This document shows, piece by piece, positions 53,384-60,313 of a DNA stretch of 60,313 nt. The stretch's first letter is position 1; every line of letters starts with the position of its first letter. Made by a program: the position numbers and the translations under genes. The notes under the pieces were generated by a model. It saw only the letters and a program-made list of their open reading frames with translations, searched no databases and had not been told where the DNA came from. This DNA is from Ancylobacter novellus (GTDB taxonomy: Bacteria; Pseudomonadota; Alphaproteobacteria; Rhizobiales; Xanthobacteraceae): NCBI GenBank assembly GCA_003241485.1, contig QFQD01000021.1:1-60313 (forward strand). The letters are read 5' to 3'.

Positions 53384-54385
53384 CTACGACCCGCTGGCGG
53401 CGGGTGCCGGCTGCGGCGGCTTGGGTGGGTTCAGCGCCCACACCATGACGGTCATGATACTGACGCCGATGATGATGCCGACCAGCCGGTCGATCGGCGG
53501 CTCCAGCGTGGAGGGCGGCCCGATGCCGACCAGCGTCACGAGATAGGCGATGGCCGATTGCGTGCCGATATAAGCGTTCGGCGACTTCGACAAATGCAGC
53601 CGCGAGAAGGTGAAAACGCCAAGGTACAGCGCCGCCGTCCACCACCACTGATCGGCCGCGTCGATCAGCACCACGACGATACCCGCCGTCCCTCCGATCA
53701 TGCAGCCGAAGATGCGCTGCGCCCCCCGATGGCGGGTCGCCAGCGGGTCGGCATCGAGCACGACAAGGCTGGAAATCAGCACTTGCGGCAATTGCGGCAG
53801 GTCGAACAGCGCCCAGATCACCACGATGGTCAGCGCGCCGATCCCCGCGATGAACGCCTGGCGCCGCGCGTTTTCAGCCGTCGTCGTGGCGGCCTGCGCC
53901 ACGATATGCGCCGGCAGTTCGCCCGCACGCGGCCCCAGCGCCCAGTTCGCCAGCGTGCCGCAGACCACACCGATGAGGATTTCATAGGTGCGGTAATGGG
54001 CGAAGTCGTAGAGATCCTGCGGCTGGACCATGGTGTAGAGGATGAGCAGCGCAAAGCTCAGCCCGCCGTAGAACCAGGCGTAGCCATAGGCGCTGCGCTG
54101 GCGGCCATAGGTGCCGACCGCCGCCGCGACCATGACGGAGGCGGCCTGCATCGACTGCATGCCCTCCATCCACTGGCCCAGGACATAGCCGCCCGTCACG
54201 CCGACCAGCGTACCGACGATGCGCAGCAGCCCTTTGGTGAACAGGGCGTCGCGGTCGACATTGGCGATGATCATCACGCTCAGCGCCGCCCAGTACGGCT
54301 CCTGCAGATGCATCCACAGCGCGATATAGACTGCGGCGAGCACCCCCGAAGCCGTCGCGAATGCCTGGCGGGTAACGTCATCCAT
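53384..54385 (-). CDS. FUSC-family membrane protein (aromatic acid exporter type)
   Basis: A 333-residue protein with a single FUSC unit: TM clusters at about 8-130 and 170-315 (for example ATASGVLAAVYIALWMHLQEPYWAALSVMI and QSAIAYLVTLVGIG). AaeB-type exporters are about 650 residues with a large cytosolic insert, so this is a half-size form. It starts 2 bases after the HlyD-like gene ends and surely pairs with it for efflux. A DUF1656 (AaeX) gene, often part of such operons, was not seen. Confidence 0.85.
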   Translation of the reverse strand: MDDVTRQAFATASGVLAAVYIALWMHLQEPYWAALSVMIIANVDRDALFTKGLLRIVGTLVGVTGGYVLGQWMEGMQSMQAASVMVAAAVGTYGRQRSAYGYAWFYGGLSFALLILYTMVQPQDLYDFAHYRTYEILIGVVCGTLANWALGPRAGELPAHIVAQAATTTAENARRQAFIAGIGALTIVVIWALFDLPQLPQVLISSLVVLDADPLATRHRGAQRIFGCMIGGTAGIVVVLIDAADQWWWTAALYLGVFTFSRLHLSKSPNAYIGTQSAIAYLVTLVGIGPPSTLEPPIDRLVGIIIGVSIMTVMVWALNPPKPPQPAPAASGS

Positions 54386-54387
54386 GC

Positions 54388-55368
54388 CTAGAACCAGATC
54401 AACACGCGCGCATCCGCGCCGTTGAACAGGCCGAGCCCCGGCGGCCAGTCGTCGAGCGTGACCTCGATGGGAAAGCGGCGCGGCAACCTTACCCAGTCGG
54501 TCGTCGGCTCGACATAGGGGACGACCTCCGGGTTCTTGGCCGAGCGCGCCACGCCGGCGGCGATGCCGCTGACATGGCCGGCATGGATGACCCAGGGGTC
54601 GGAGCCCAGCGTCAGCCAGACCCGCTGGCCGGGGCGGATGCGGGCGAGATGGCGCTCGAACACATTGGCCACCACGCGCCGGCGGTTGTCCGTCACCACC
54701 GCGAGCACCTGCGTGCCGCGTTCGAGATAGTCGCCCTGCCGAATGGTGAAGGGAGCAATGCGCCCCGCCTCGGGCGCCGACATGACGGTCTTGGAGAAAT
54801 CATACTGCGCCCTGGCGAGATCCGCCTGCGCCGAGGCGATGATGGCGGCGGCCACCGCAACGCGGCGGTTGGCCACGTCGAGAGCGGCTTGCGCCGTCTG
54901 CACATTGGCGACGGCGGTGGCGACGTCGCGGGTGGCGACATCGAGGCTCGCCTCGGTGGAGAAGCCGTCGGTGGAAAGCGACTTCACCCGGCCAAGCTGC
55001 GCCTCGGCATTGGTCCGCACGGCCTGGGCCGAGGCGACGCCCGCCTTGGCCGAGTTCACCTCGTCCCTGGCGAGATCGAGGTCGGCCTGGGCCTGCGTCA
55101 CGGCCGCCTGCGTCTGCTGCACCTTGAGCAGATAGGGTGTCTTCTCGATCTCGAACAACACCTGGCCCGCGCTCACGTCCTGATTGTTCTGCACGGCGAG
55201 CCGGGACACCGGACCCTCGATCTCCGAGGAAATGACCACGATGTCGCTCATCACATAGGCGTCCGCCGTATAGGCGAAGAACCGCACGCTGATCTCGTAC
55301 AGGGCGAACAGGCCCACCAACACGCTGACGATGAGCAGCACGGGGTGACGCAAAAGGCGAGCAAGCAT
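54388..55368 (-). CDS. HlyD/EmrA-family membrane fusion protein
   Basis: A 326-residue adaptor: one N-terminal TM helix (LLIVSVLVGLFALYEISVRFF), biotinyl-lipoyl half SDIVVISSEIEGPVSRLAVQNNQDVSAGQVLFEIEKTPY, an alpha-helical hairpin rich in Ala/Gln (about 75-190) and the returning half ESAPEAGRIAPFTIRQGDYLERGTQVLAVV-like segment. It partners the FUSC protein downstream to carry small organic acids across the envelope. First gene of the pair; divergent from the cysteine hydrolase with about 200 bases between. Confidence 0.9.
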   Translation of the reverse strand: MLARLLRHPVLLIVSVLVGLFALYEISVRFFAYTADAYVMSDIVVISSEIEGPVSRLAVQNNQDVSAGQVLFEIEKTPYLLKVQQTQAAVTQAQADLDLARDEVNSAKAGVASAQAVRTNAEAQLGRVKSLSTDGFSTEASLDVATRDVATAVANVQTAQAALDVANRRVAVAAAIIASAQADLARAQYDFSKTVMSAPEAGRIAPFTIRQGDYLERGTQVLAVVTDNRRRVVANVFERHLARIRPGQRVWLTLGSDPWVIHAGHVSGIAAGVARSAKNPEVVPYVEPTTDWVRLPRRFPIEVTLDDWPPGLGLFNGADARVLIWF

Positions 55369-55574
55369 GGGGCCTCGAATCTCCGGCGCCGGGCCAGCGT
55401 CGGTCGGCGCATCATCACCATTTTGACAGCCGGGCTCAATCCGCGCTCCGGACAGACAGCAAATAGGCGCTATAGTTTGGCGCGATCTGTCCGCTTATGG
55501 TCCGCTGCGTGTCTTTCCCTGTGGAGGCCGGCGCCTATCATGGCTGTATGCTCACTGCGATGGAGACGCCGAAA

Positions 55575-56138
55575 ATGTCCGCAGATACTGTTCTTCTTGT
55601 CATCGACGCCCAGGAGTCCTTCCGTCATCGCCCCTATTTCCGGGACGAGGGACTGGCGGCCTATCTCGAACGCCAGCAGGCGCTGATCGATGGCGCGAAA
55701 GCGGCCGGCATTCCCATCGTGCAGGTGTTCCATGTCGATCCCACCGGCCCGTTCTCGGAAGCCTCGGGCTTCGTGCGCACGCTCGCCCCGCTGCAGCTCG
55801 AACCCAACGCCGTGTTCCGCAAGACCCGGCACAGCGCGCTCATCGGCAGCGGCCTCGATGTGTGGCTCAACGTGAACGGCGTCCGCCGCGTCATCGTCTC
55901 CGGCATCCGCACCGAGCAGTGCTGCGAAACCACGACGCGCCACGCCTCCGATCTCGGCTACGCCGTCGATTATGTCGGCGAAGCCACGCTGACCTTCCCG
56001 ATGACCGACGCCCATGGGCGCGAATGGAGCGCCAGCGAGATCCGCGCCCGTACCGAGCTGGTGCTCGCCGGCCGCTTCGCCCGCATCGCCACGGTGGAAG
56101 AAGCGCTGGCCGGCATCGTTCACAAGGCGGCGGCATGA
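55575..56138 (+). CDS. cysteine hydrolase (isochorismatase family)
   Basis: A 187-residue protein. The Asp-Lys-Cys triad is present: D11 in LLVIDAQESF, the lysine in NAVFRKTRHSAL, and the first cysteine of RTEQCCETTTRHASDLGY. Family members hydrolyse amides such as nicotinamide, carbamoylsarcosine or ureas, or isochorismate; substrate is open. ATG at 55575 is preferred because GGAG lies 9 bases upstream; ATGs at 55560 and 55548 have no ribosome site. Its stop overlaps the GlxA-like regulator start in ATGA. Confidence 0.88.
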   Translation: MSADTVLLVIDAQESFRHRPYFRDEGLAAYLERQQALIDGAKAAGIPIVQVFHVDPTGPFSEASGFVRTLAPLQLEPNAVFRKTRHSALIGSGLDVWLNVNGVRRVIVSGIRTEQCCETTTRHASDLGYAVDYVGEATLTFPMTDAHGREWSASEIRARTELVLAGRFARIATVEEALAGIVHKAAA

Positions 56139-57139
56139 GTGCCGGGGCGCCGCAGCGGACGATCCGCGTTTTCGTGGTGGTGCCGCCGCGCGCCCTGCTG
56201 CTCGACATTGCCGGCCCGATCGAGGTCCTGCGCAAGGCCAATCTGGTGCAGGACGCCGTGCGGTTCGAGGTCAGCTATGTCGGGCCGTCGCCCGAGGTGC
56301 GAAGCTCGGTCGGGCTCGGGCTGTCCGGCATCGAGCCGCTGCCGTCGGCGGTGCCGGACAAGGCGATGGTCATCGTCTCCGGCGCGGCGGATGAGCCGCT
56401 CGGTACCCCGGCGAAGAGCCGCGCGCAGGACGCGCCGGACGAAGCCCTGATCGTGGCCTGGCTCGCCCGCGCGGTGCGTCCCGGCATCCGCCTCGTCACC
56501 ATCTGCTCGGGGGCGCTGCTCGCCGCTCGCGCCGGCCTGCTCGACGGCCATGAGTGCACCACCCATCACGGCACCATCGACGAACTGGTAGCACTCGCGC
56601 CACGGGCGCGGGTGCGCGAGAATCGGCTTTATGTCGAGGATGGCGAGCGGCTGACCAGCGCCGGGATCACGGCCGGCATCGACCTGATGCTCGCGCTTGT
56701 GGCACGCGAGGCCGGCGCACCGGCAACGGTCGAGGTCGCGCGCTATCTCCTCGTCTATCTCAGGCGCGCCGGGGCGGACCCGCAGCTCTCTCCCTGGCTG
56801 GAAGGGCGCAACCATATCCATCCCGCCATCCACCGCGCCCAGGATGCCGTGGCCGGCGATCCGGCGCGCGACTGGTCGGTGGAGAGCCTCGCGCGGGTTG
56901 CCGCCACCAGCCCGCGCCACCTCTCGCGCCTGTTCAACGAGCATGCCGGCATGAGCGTCACCGACTTCGTCAACCGCATGCGGGTAGCGCTGGCGCATGA
57001 GCTGGTGGTGGGGTCCAAGCTCGACATGGAGCAGGTGGCGGAAAGGGCGGGCTTTTCCTCCGCGCGCCAGCTGCGGCGCGCATGGAGCCGGCTGCACGCC
57101 CACGCGCCAAGCCATGCGCGCGACGCCGCCGCGCCCTGA
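56135..57139 (+). CDS. GlxA-family transcriptional regulator (DJ-1/PfpI domain plus AraC helix-turn-helix)
   Basis: A 334-residue regulator: N-terminal amidotransferase-like domain (FVVVPPRALLLDIAGPIEVL; nucleophile-elbow cysteine in VTICSGALLAARAGLLDG; THHGTIDEL) and a C-terminal AraC DNA-binding domain (DWSVESLARVAATSPRHLSRLFNEHAGMSVTDFVNRMRVALA; QVAERAGFSSARQLRRAW). Coupled by ATGA to the cysteine hydrolase, which it probably controls. Convergent with the sensor kinase gene, 9 bases away. Confidence 0.93.
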   Translation: MSAGAPQRTIRVFVVVPPRALLLDIAGPIEVLRKANLVQDAVRFEVSYVGPSPEVRSSVGLGLSGIEPLPSAVPDKAMVIVSGAADEPLGTPAKSRAQDAPDEALIVAWLARAVRPGIRLVTICSGALLAARAGLLDGHECTTHHGTIDELVALAPRARVRENRLYVEDGERLTSAGITAGIDLMLALVAREAGAPATVEVARYLLVYLRRAGADPQLSPWLEGRNHIHPAIHRAQDAVAGDPARDWSVESLARVAATSPRHLSRLFNEHAGMSVTDFVNRMRVALAHELVVGSKLDMEQVAERAGFSSARQLRRAWSRLHAHAPSHARDAAAP

Positions 57140-57148
57140 GCAAGCGCG

Positions 57149-58420
57149 CTACACGCTCTCGCCTGTCACCAGGGGAAATGTCACGCGCTGGATAAGCCCG
57201 CCCTGCGGCCCGTTCTCCAGTTGCAGCGTGCCCTCATTGGCGGAGATGATCTCATGCGCGATGGCAAGGCCGAGGCCCGCGCCGGGAATGGGCGCACCGC
57301 GCGCGGGATCGACCCTGAAGAACGGCTCGAAGACACGCCCGATCAGCGGCTCGGGGATGCCCGGCCCCTTGTCGGCGATGATGATGCAGGCGTGACCCTG
57401 TGAGGCCTCGACACGCAGCTCGGCCTTCACGCCATGGGTGGCCGCGTTGATCGCCAGATTGCGGATCGCGCGGCGCAGCGCGAGCGGACGCGCCTTCACG
57501 AAGGCAGGTTCGGCATGGAGAAGCGTCATGTCCATGCCGATTTCCCGCAATTCGCCAACCACGTCCGTCACCAGCTGGTCGAGCCTCAGTCGGCTCTTCG
57601 GCGAGGCGTCGACCTCCTCGCGCACGAGGCGGATGGCGCTGTCGGCGATGCGGTCGAGTTCGTCGAGATCGGCGATCCAGTTCGCCCTCTCGTCTTCGTT
57701 CAGGAACTCCGCCCGCAGGCGCATCCGCGTCATCGGCGTGCGCAGGTCGTGGCCAGCGGCGGCAACGAGGCGAATGCGGCTCTCCATGGCCTGCTTGAGG
57801 CGCGAGGACAGCCGATTGATCGCGCGCGCCGCCGCCCGGACTTCGGTCGGCCCCGCTTCATCGAGCGGCTGAAGTTCGCCATCCGGCCCCAGCGTGGCGA
57901 CCGTGCGCTCCAGCAGGGCGAGCGGCTCCGTCAGCCGGCGTACCGCGATCACAATGACCACGGTGACGCCGAATGCGAGGAACAGCGCCCAGAGGGCGAG
58001 CAGCCAGCCGGCATTTGACGGCTCGTGCGGCATGATGACGGGCAAGGTCAGCCATCGGCCGTCTGGCAACCGGCCGGCAATGACCGGCACAAGGGCGGCG
58101 TTGACGTCATGAACGACGATACGCTCCGGCCGCCCCAGGCGCGCCAGCGCCGCATTGATGCCGTCGGTCGGCATACCCATGATGTCGCCGACCGGCTCCT
58201 CGGTCCGCACACCGAGATAGCCGCTACCCGCGAGCGGGGCCGCAGCACCAGCGCCTGCGACGAGATCCGCCAGCATCACCCATTGCGCCGCCAGCGCCTC
58301 GTCGGTCGCCTCGAAACTCGGCGGCGACAGCAGCAGGAAGGACACGCCGGTCGCCAGCAGCACCACCAGAAGCACCGCGCCCACCAGCAGCGCGGTGATC
58401 TTCGCGCGCAGCGTGTTCAT
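57149..58420 (-). CDS. sensor histidine kinase (EnvZ-class)
   Basis: A 423-residue kinase with TM1 (LLVGAVLLVVLLATGVSFLLL, about 10-30), a periplasmic sensor of about 120 residues, TM2 (LLALWALFLAFGVTVVIVIAV), a HAMP linker, HisKA with H224 in AAGHDLRTPMTRMRLRAEFL, N box AIRNLAINAATHG and G boxes ADKGPGIPEP and GAGLGLAIAHEI. Its ATG overlaps the regulator stop (ATGA), so the pair is coupled. Confidence 0.93.
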   Translation of the reverse strand: MNTLRAKITALLVGAVLLVVLLATGVSFLLLSPPSFEATDEALAAQWVMLADLVAGAGAAAPLAGSGYLGVRTEEPVGDIMGMPTDGINAALARLGRPERIVVHDVNAALVPVIAGRLPDGRWLTLPVIMPHEPSNAGWLLALWALFLAFGVTVVIVIAVRRLTEPLALLERTVATLGPDGELQPLDEAGPTEVRAAARAINRLSSRLKQAMESRIRLVAAAGHDLRTPMTRMRLRAEFLNEDERANWIADLDELDRIADSAIRLVREEVDASPKSRLRLDQLVTDVVGELREIGMDMTLLHAEPAFVKARPLALRRAIRNLAINAATHGVKAELRVEASQGHACIIIADKGPGIPEPLIGRVFEPFFRVDPARGAPIPGAGLGLAIAHEIISANEGTLQLENGPQGGLIQRVTFPLVTGESV

Positions 58421-59166
58421 GGCGTCTCCGGCGGCGCGGCGGATGCCGGCGCCGCTTCCACCGCGACGGTCAGCTGATAGCCGCCATTGCGCAGCGTCTT
58501 GATCATGCGGAAATTGCCCGCATCCCCCAGCTTGCGCCGTACCCGGCTGAGCAGCACGTCGATCGAGCGGTCGAACGAGCCGCCGCTGCGCCCCTGGGTG
58601 ATGTCGAGCAACTGGTCGCGGGTGAGCAGCCGGCCCGGCCGCTGCAGGAAGGCGAGCAGCAGTTCAAACTCCGCCCCCGTCAAGGGAACTTCCGCTCCGC
58701 TGGCGTCGAGCACGCGGCGGGTGGCGGGATAAGCGGTGAACCCGGCGAAGTGGAGCGTCTGCTGCGCCGGTGCAGCCGCCGGCGCCTCGCGACCGCTGGT
58801 CCGCCGCAGCACGGCGCGAATGCGCGCCAGCAGTTCGCGCGGATTGAAGGGCTTGCCGAGATAGTCGTCGGCGCCGACCTCAAGCCCGATGATGCGGTCC
58901 ACATCCTCCTTGAGCGCCGTCAGCAGGATCACCGGCACGTCGGAACGGCCCCGCAGCGTGCGGCAGAGTTCAAGCCCGGAAATATCCGGCAGCATCAGGT
59001 CGAGCACGACCAGATCGATGCGGTTGCAGGCAAGGGCCTCCTCGGCATGCCGCCCGTCCTTGACGAGGGTCACGCGGAAGCCCTGCCCCTGGAGATAGCG
59101 GCCGAGAAGCTTGCGGATTTCCTGGTCGTCATCAACCACGAGGATGTGGGGTGTGCTTTCCAACAC
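58417..59166 (-). CDS. OmpR-family response regulator
   Basis: About 249 residues: receiver domain (HILVVDDDQEIRKLLGRYL; D56 in LVVLDLMLPDISG; K in GKPFNPREL) and winged-helix output domain (PLTGAEFELLLAFLQRPGRLLTRDQLLDITQGRSGGSFDRSIDVLLSRVRRKLGD). There is no ATG near the domain start. GTG at 59166 or the next codon TTG at 59163 is likely, since GGAG lies 3-6 bases upstream; the open frame continues 43 codons further without support. Coupled to the sensor kinase behind it. Confidence 0.92.
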   Translation of the reverse strand: MLESTPHILVVDDDQEIRKLLGRYLQGQGFRVTLVKDGRHAEEALACNRIDLVVLDLMLPDISGLELCRTLRGRSDVPVILLTALKEDVDRIIGLEVGADDYLGKPFNPRELLARIRAVLRRTSGREAPAAAPAQQTLHFAGFTAYPATRRVLDASGAEVPLTGAEFELLLAFLQRPGRLLTRDQLLDITQGRSGGSFDRSIDVLLSRVRRKLGDAGNFRMIKTLRNGGYQLTVAVEAAPASAAPPETP

Positions 59167-59373
59167 TCGCTCCGGAACCAAGGCGTGCGACCTTCCATCG
59201 GCGGACAAGGCATCCGGTTCAACGACGAGATGGCAACTGAAGATTGCCCGCGCCCCGACAGCAACATCGGGAAACAAAAACGCTACCGACGTCAACTGGC
59301 AGGCCCCCTCGTCGCGGCTGCCGGAACGGAATCGGCGGATCCTTGTTGGTATCCGACCACAGGGAGGTCACAC

Positions 59374-59523
59374 ATGGTCGAGATCACTTTGGCTCTGGTC
59401 GCCCTGAGCTTCCTGGCGCTGATTGCCCTTCAGGCGGAGCGGGCGATGAACGATGTCGCTGGCGTGCGTCAGCGGATCATCCGCGACAGCAAGGAACCGG
59501 CCCGCCCCGGGCGCCGCGACTGA
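59374..59523 (+). CDS. small single-span membrane protein, 49 aa
   Basis: The ATG at 59374 has an excellent AGGGAGGT ribosome site 5 bases upstream. Residues 3-20 (EITLALVALSFLALIALQ) form one TM helix, followed by a charged cytosolic tail (ERAMNDVAGVRQRIIRDSKE). No family recognised. It is divergent from the OmpR-type regulator, with 207 bases between, so it could be a target or modulator of that two-component pair; this is inferred from position. Confidence 0.65.
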   Translation: MVEITLALVALSFLALIALQAERAMNDVAGVRQRIIRDSKEPARPGRRD

Positions 59524-59801
59524 TATGCGGGTGTCGCCCGGACGCGGCGACGCCGGTGCTTCGCGCGTGCCGCACAAGGCGGCACGACGTCCATTTCCCG
59601 CACGCCATCGCCTTCGCTCCCCTCCCGATGCCGACGGACGCCCCCCCCTGCGAATGCCCGCGCCGTCGGTATTGCCGCCGACCGCGGTAACAATGTCCCC
59701 TCGTAAATCCGCAACCGGGCTTGGCAGCCGGCGCAACTGGCATCAGTTTACTCCCCGGCCGCGATCCTGATCGACGGCCCAATGACTAAGGGGAAACAAC
59801 C

Positions 59802-60313
59802 ATGTCGGAGGATAACGCCATCACGCCGCCCGGTGCGCCCGGCGGCCCGGCGCGCTGGACATCGAGCGCCAAGGTCGGCGTGGGCACGGCCCGCACGGCA
59901 GCGAGCCGGCTCTGGTTCACGCTGAGCCACGGCATCCTCAACGAGATCTATTATCCGCGCGTCGACATCGCCTGCACCCGCGACTTCGGCTTCCTCGTCA
60001 CGGGACCGGACGGCTATTTCGCCGAGGAGAAGCGCGATGCCGACCATGAGGTCGGCGTGCTGGAACACGGCGTGCCGGCCTACCATCTGCTCAACACCGC
60101 CCATGACGGGCGCTGGCGGATCCAGAAGCAGATTCTCACCGATCCGCGCCGCGAGGTGCTGGTGCAGAAGGTCACCTTCGAGGCGCTGATCGGAGATATT
60201 TCGGACTACCGCCTGTTTGCGCTGCTGGCGCCGCATCTCATCAATGCGGGCGCGGACAACACCGCCTGGGTCGGTGACTACAAGGGCACGCCGATGCTCT
60301 TTGCCTCCGGCCG
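59802..60313 (+). CDS. GH15 glucoamylase-type protein, N-terminal part (cut by window end)
   Basis: The first 170 residues are present, starting at ATG 59802 with AAGGGGAAA upstream. The segment SSAKVGVGTARTAASRLWFTLSHGILNEIYYPRVDIACTRDFGFLVTGPDGYF matches the N-terminal beta-sandwich domain of bacterial glucoamylases/glucodextranases (GH15), which release glucose from alpha-glucans. The catalytic (alpha/alpha)6 barrel lies beyond the window. No signal peptide is seen, suggesting a cytosolic enzyme. The 278 bases before it hold no gene I can support. Confidence 0.85.
   Translation, partial: MSEDNAITPPGAPGGPARWTSSAKVGVGTARTAASRLWFTLSHGILNEIYYPRVDIACTRDFGFLVTGPDGYFAEEKRDADHEVGVLEHGVPAYHLLNTAHDGRWRIQKQILTDPRREVLVQKVTFEALIGDISDYRLFALLAPHLINAGADNTAWVGDYKGTPMLFASG

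Noticed and set aside
59524..59801. Short forward frames between the 49-aa gene and the glucoamylase
   Set aside because: No ribosome site, Arg/Pro-rich translation and no motif.

Overview
The window is high-GC DNA (dense C/G third positions, frequent ATGA and TGATG start/stop overlaps) and its gene set points to an alphaproteobacterium of the Hyphomicrobiales, plausibly Xanthobacteraceae-like (an inference from family content only). Supporting markers are a short-chain-fatty-acyl-CoA regulator beside propionyl-CoA carboxylase, a heterotetrameric sarcosine oxidase, an HWE-type histidine kinase and a tandem glycine riboswitch. About 52 protein genes can be supported. No rRNA, tRNA, CRISPR array, transposase or phage gene was seen.

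Layout. 1-1.0 kb: tail of nadC, then an unknown protein and a lipoprotein in one operon. 1.2-2.9 kb: tandem glycine riboswitch controlling a DadA-type amino-acid dehydrogenase, closed by a strong terminator. 2.9-7.8 kb: Rrf2 regulator with a CPYC flavin oxidoreductase, a Cu(I) P-type ATPase divergent from a CsoR-type repressor with two identical 21-bp operator boxes, and an alkyltransferase. 7.8-15.1 kb: GH5 glycosidase coupled to malonyl-CoA synthetase, facing a GntP permease, a Tat-exported GH1 glycosidase and an acyl carrier protein/ketosynthase pair. 15.1-23.1 kb: LysR regulator divergent from soxBDAG-purU-folD, a sarcosine to glycine plus one-carbon pathway that fits with the glycine-controlled dehydrogenase upstream. 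23.1-24.1 kb: a small accessory islet with two unknown genes, one HEPN-like. 24.1-26.3 kb: soluble transhydrogenase and an XRE-cupin regulator.

26.3-32.3 kb: a signalling operon of hybrid kinase (three receiver domains), CheR, CheB and a receiver-HWE kinase. 32.6-42.3 kb: ScfR-type regulator divergent from pccB-pccA-mutA-mutB, the propionyl-CoA to succinyl-CoA route, with a secreted-protein gene lodged between mutA and mutB. 42.6-46.4 kb: a GntR-family regulator with an apparent frameshift, then a polar amino-acid ABC transporter interrupted by palindromic repeats. 46.4-53.4 kb: LysR regulator divergent from an efflux operon made of a catalytically defective alpha/beta hydrolase, an RND adaptor and an RND pump, followed by structured intergenic DNA and a ferredoxin-like protein. 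53.4-57.1 kb: a HlyD/FUSC exporter pair and a cysteine hydrolase coupled to a GlxA-like regulator. 57.1-60.3 kb: an OmpR/EnvZ-class two-component pair, a 49-residue membrane protein and the start of a GH15 glucoamylase cut by the window end.

Most notable: the compact tandem glycine riboswitch on an oxidase gene, the active-site-less hydrolase in the RND operon, the four-gene kinase/CheR/CheB module, the HEPN islet, a perfect 14-bp inverted repeat after the RND pump, and a two-site (three counting a related block) family of 39-bp palindromic repeats.
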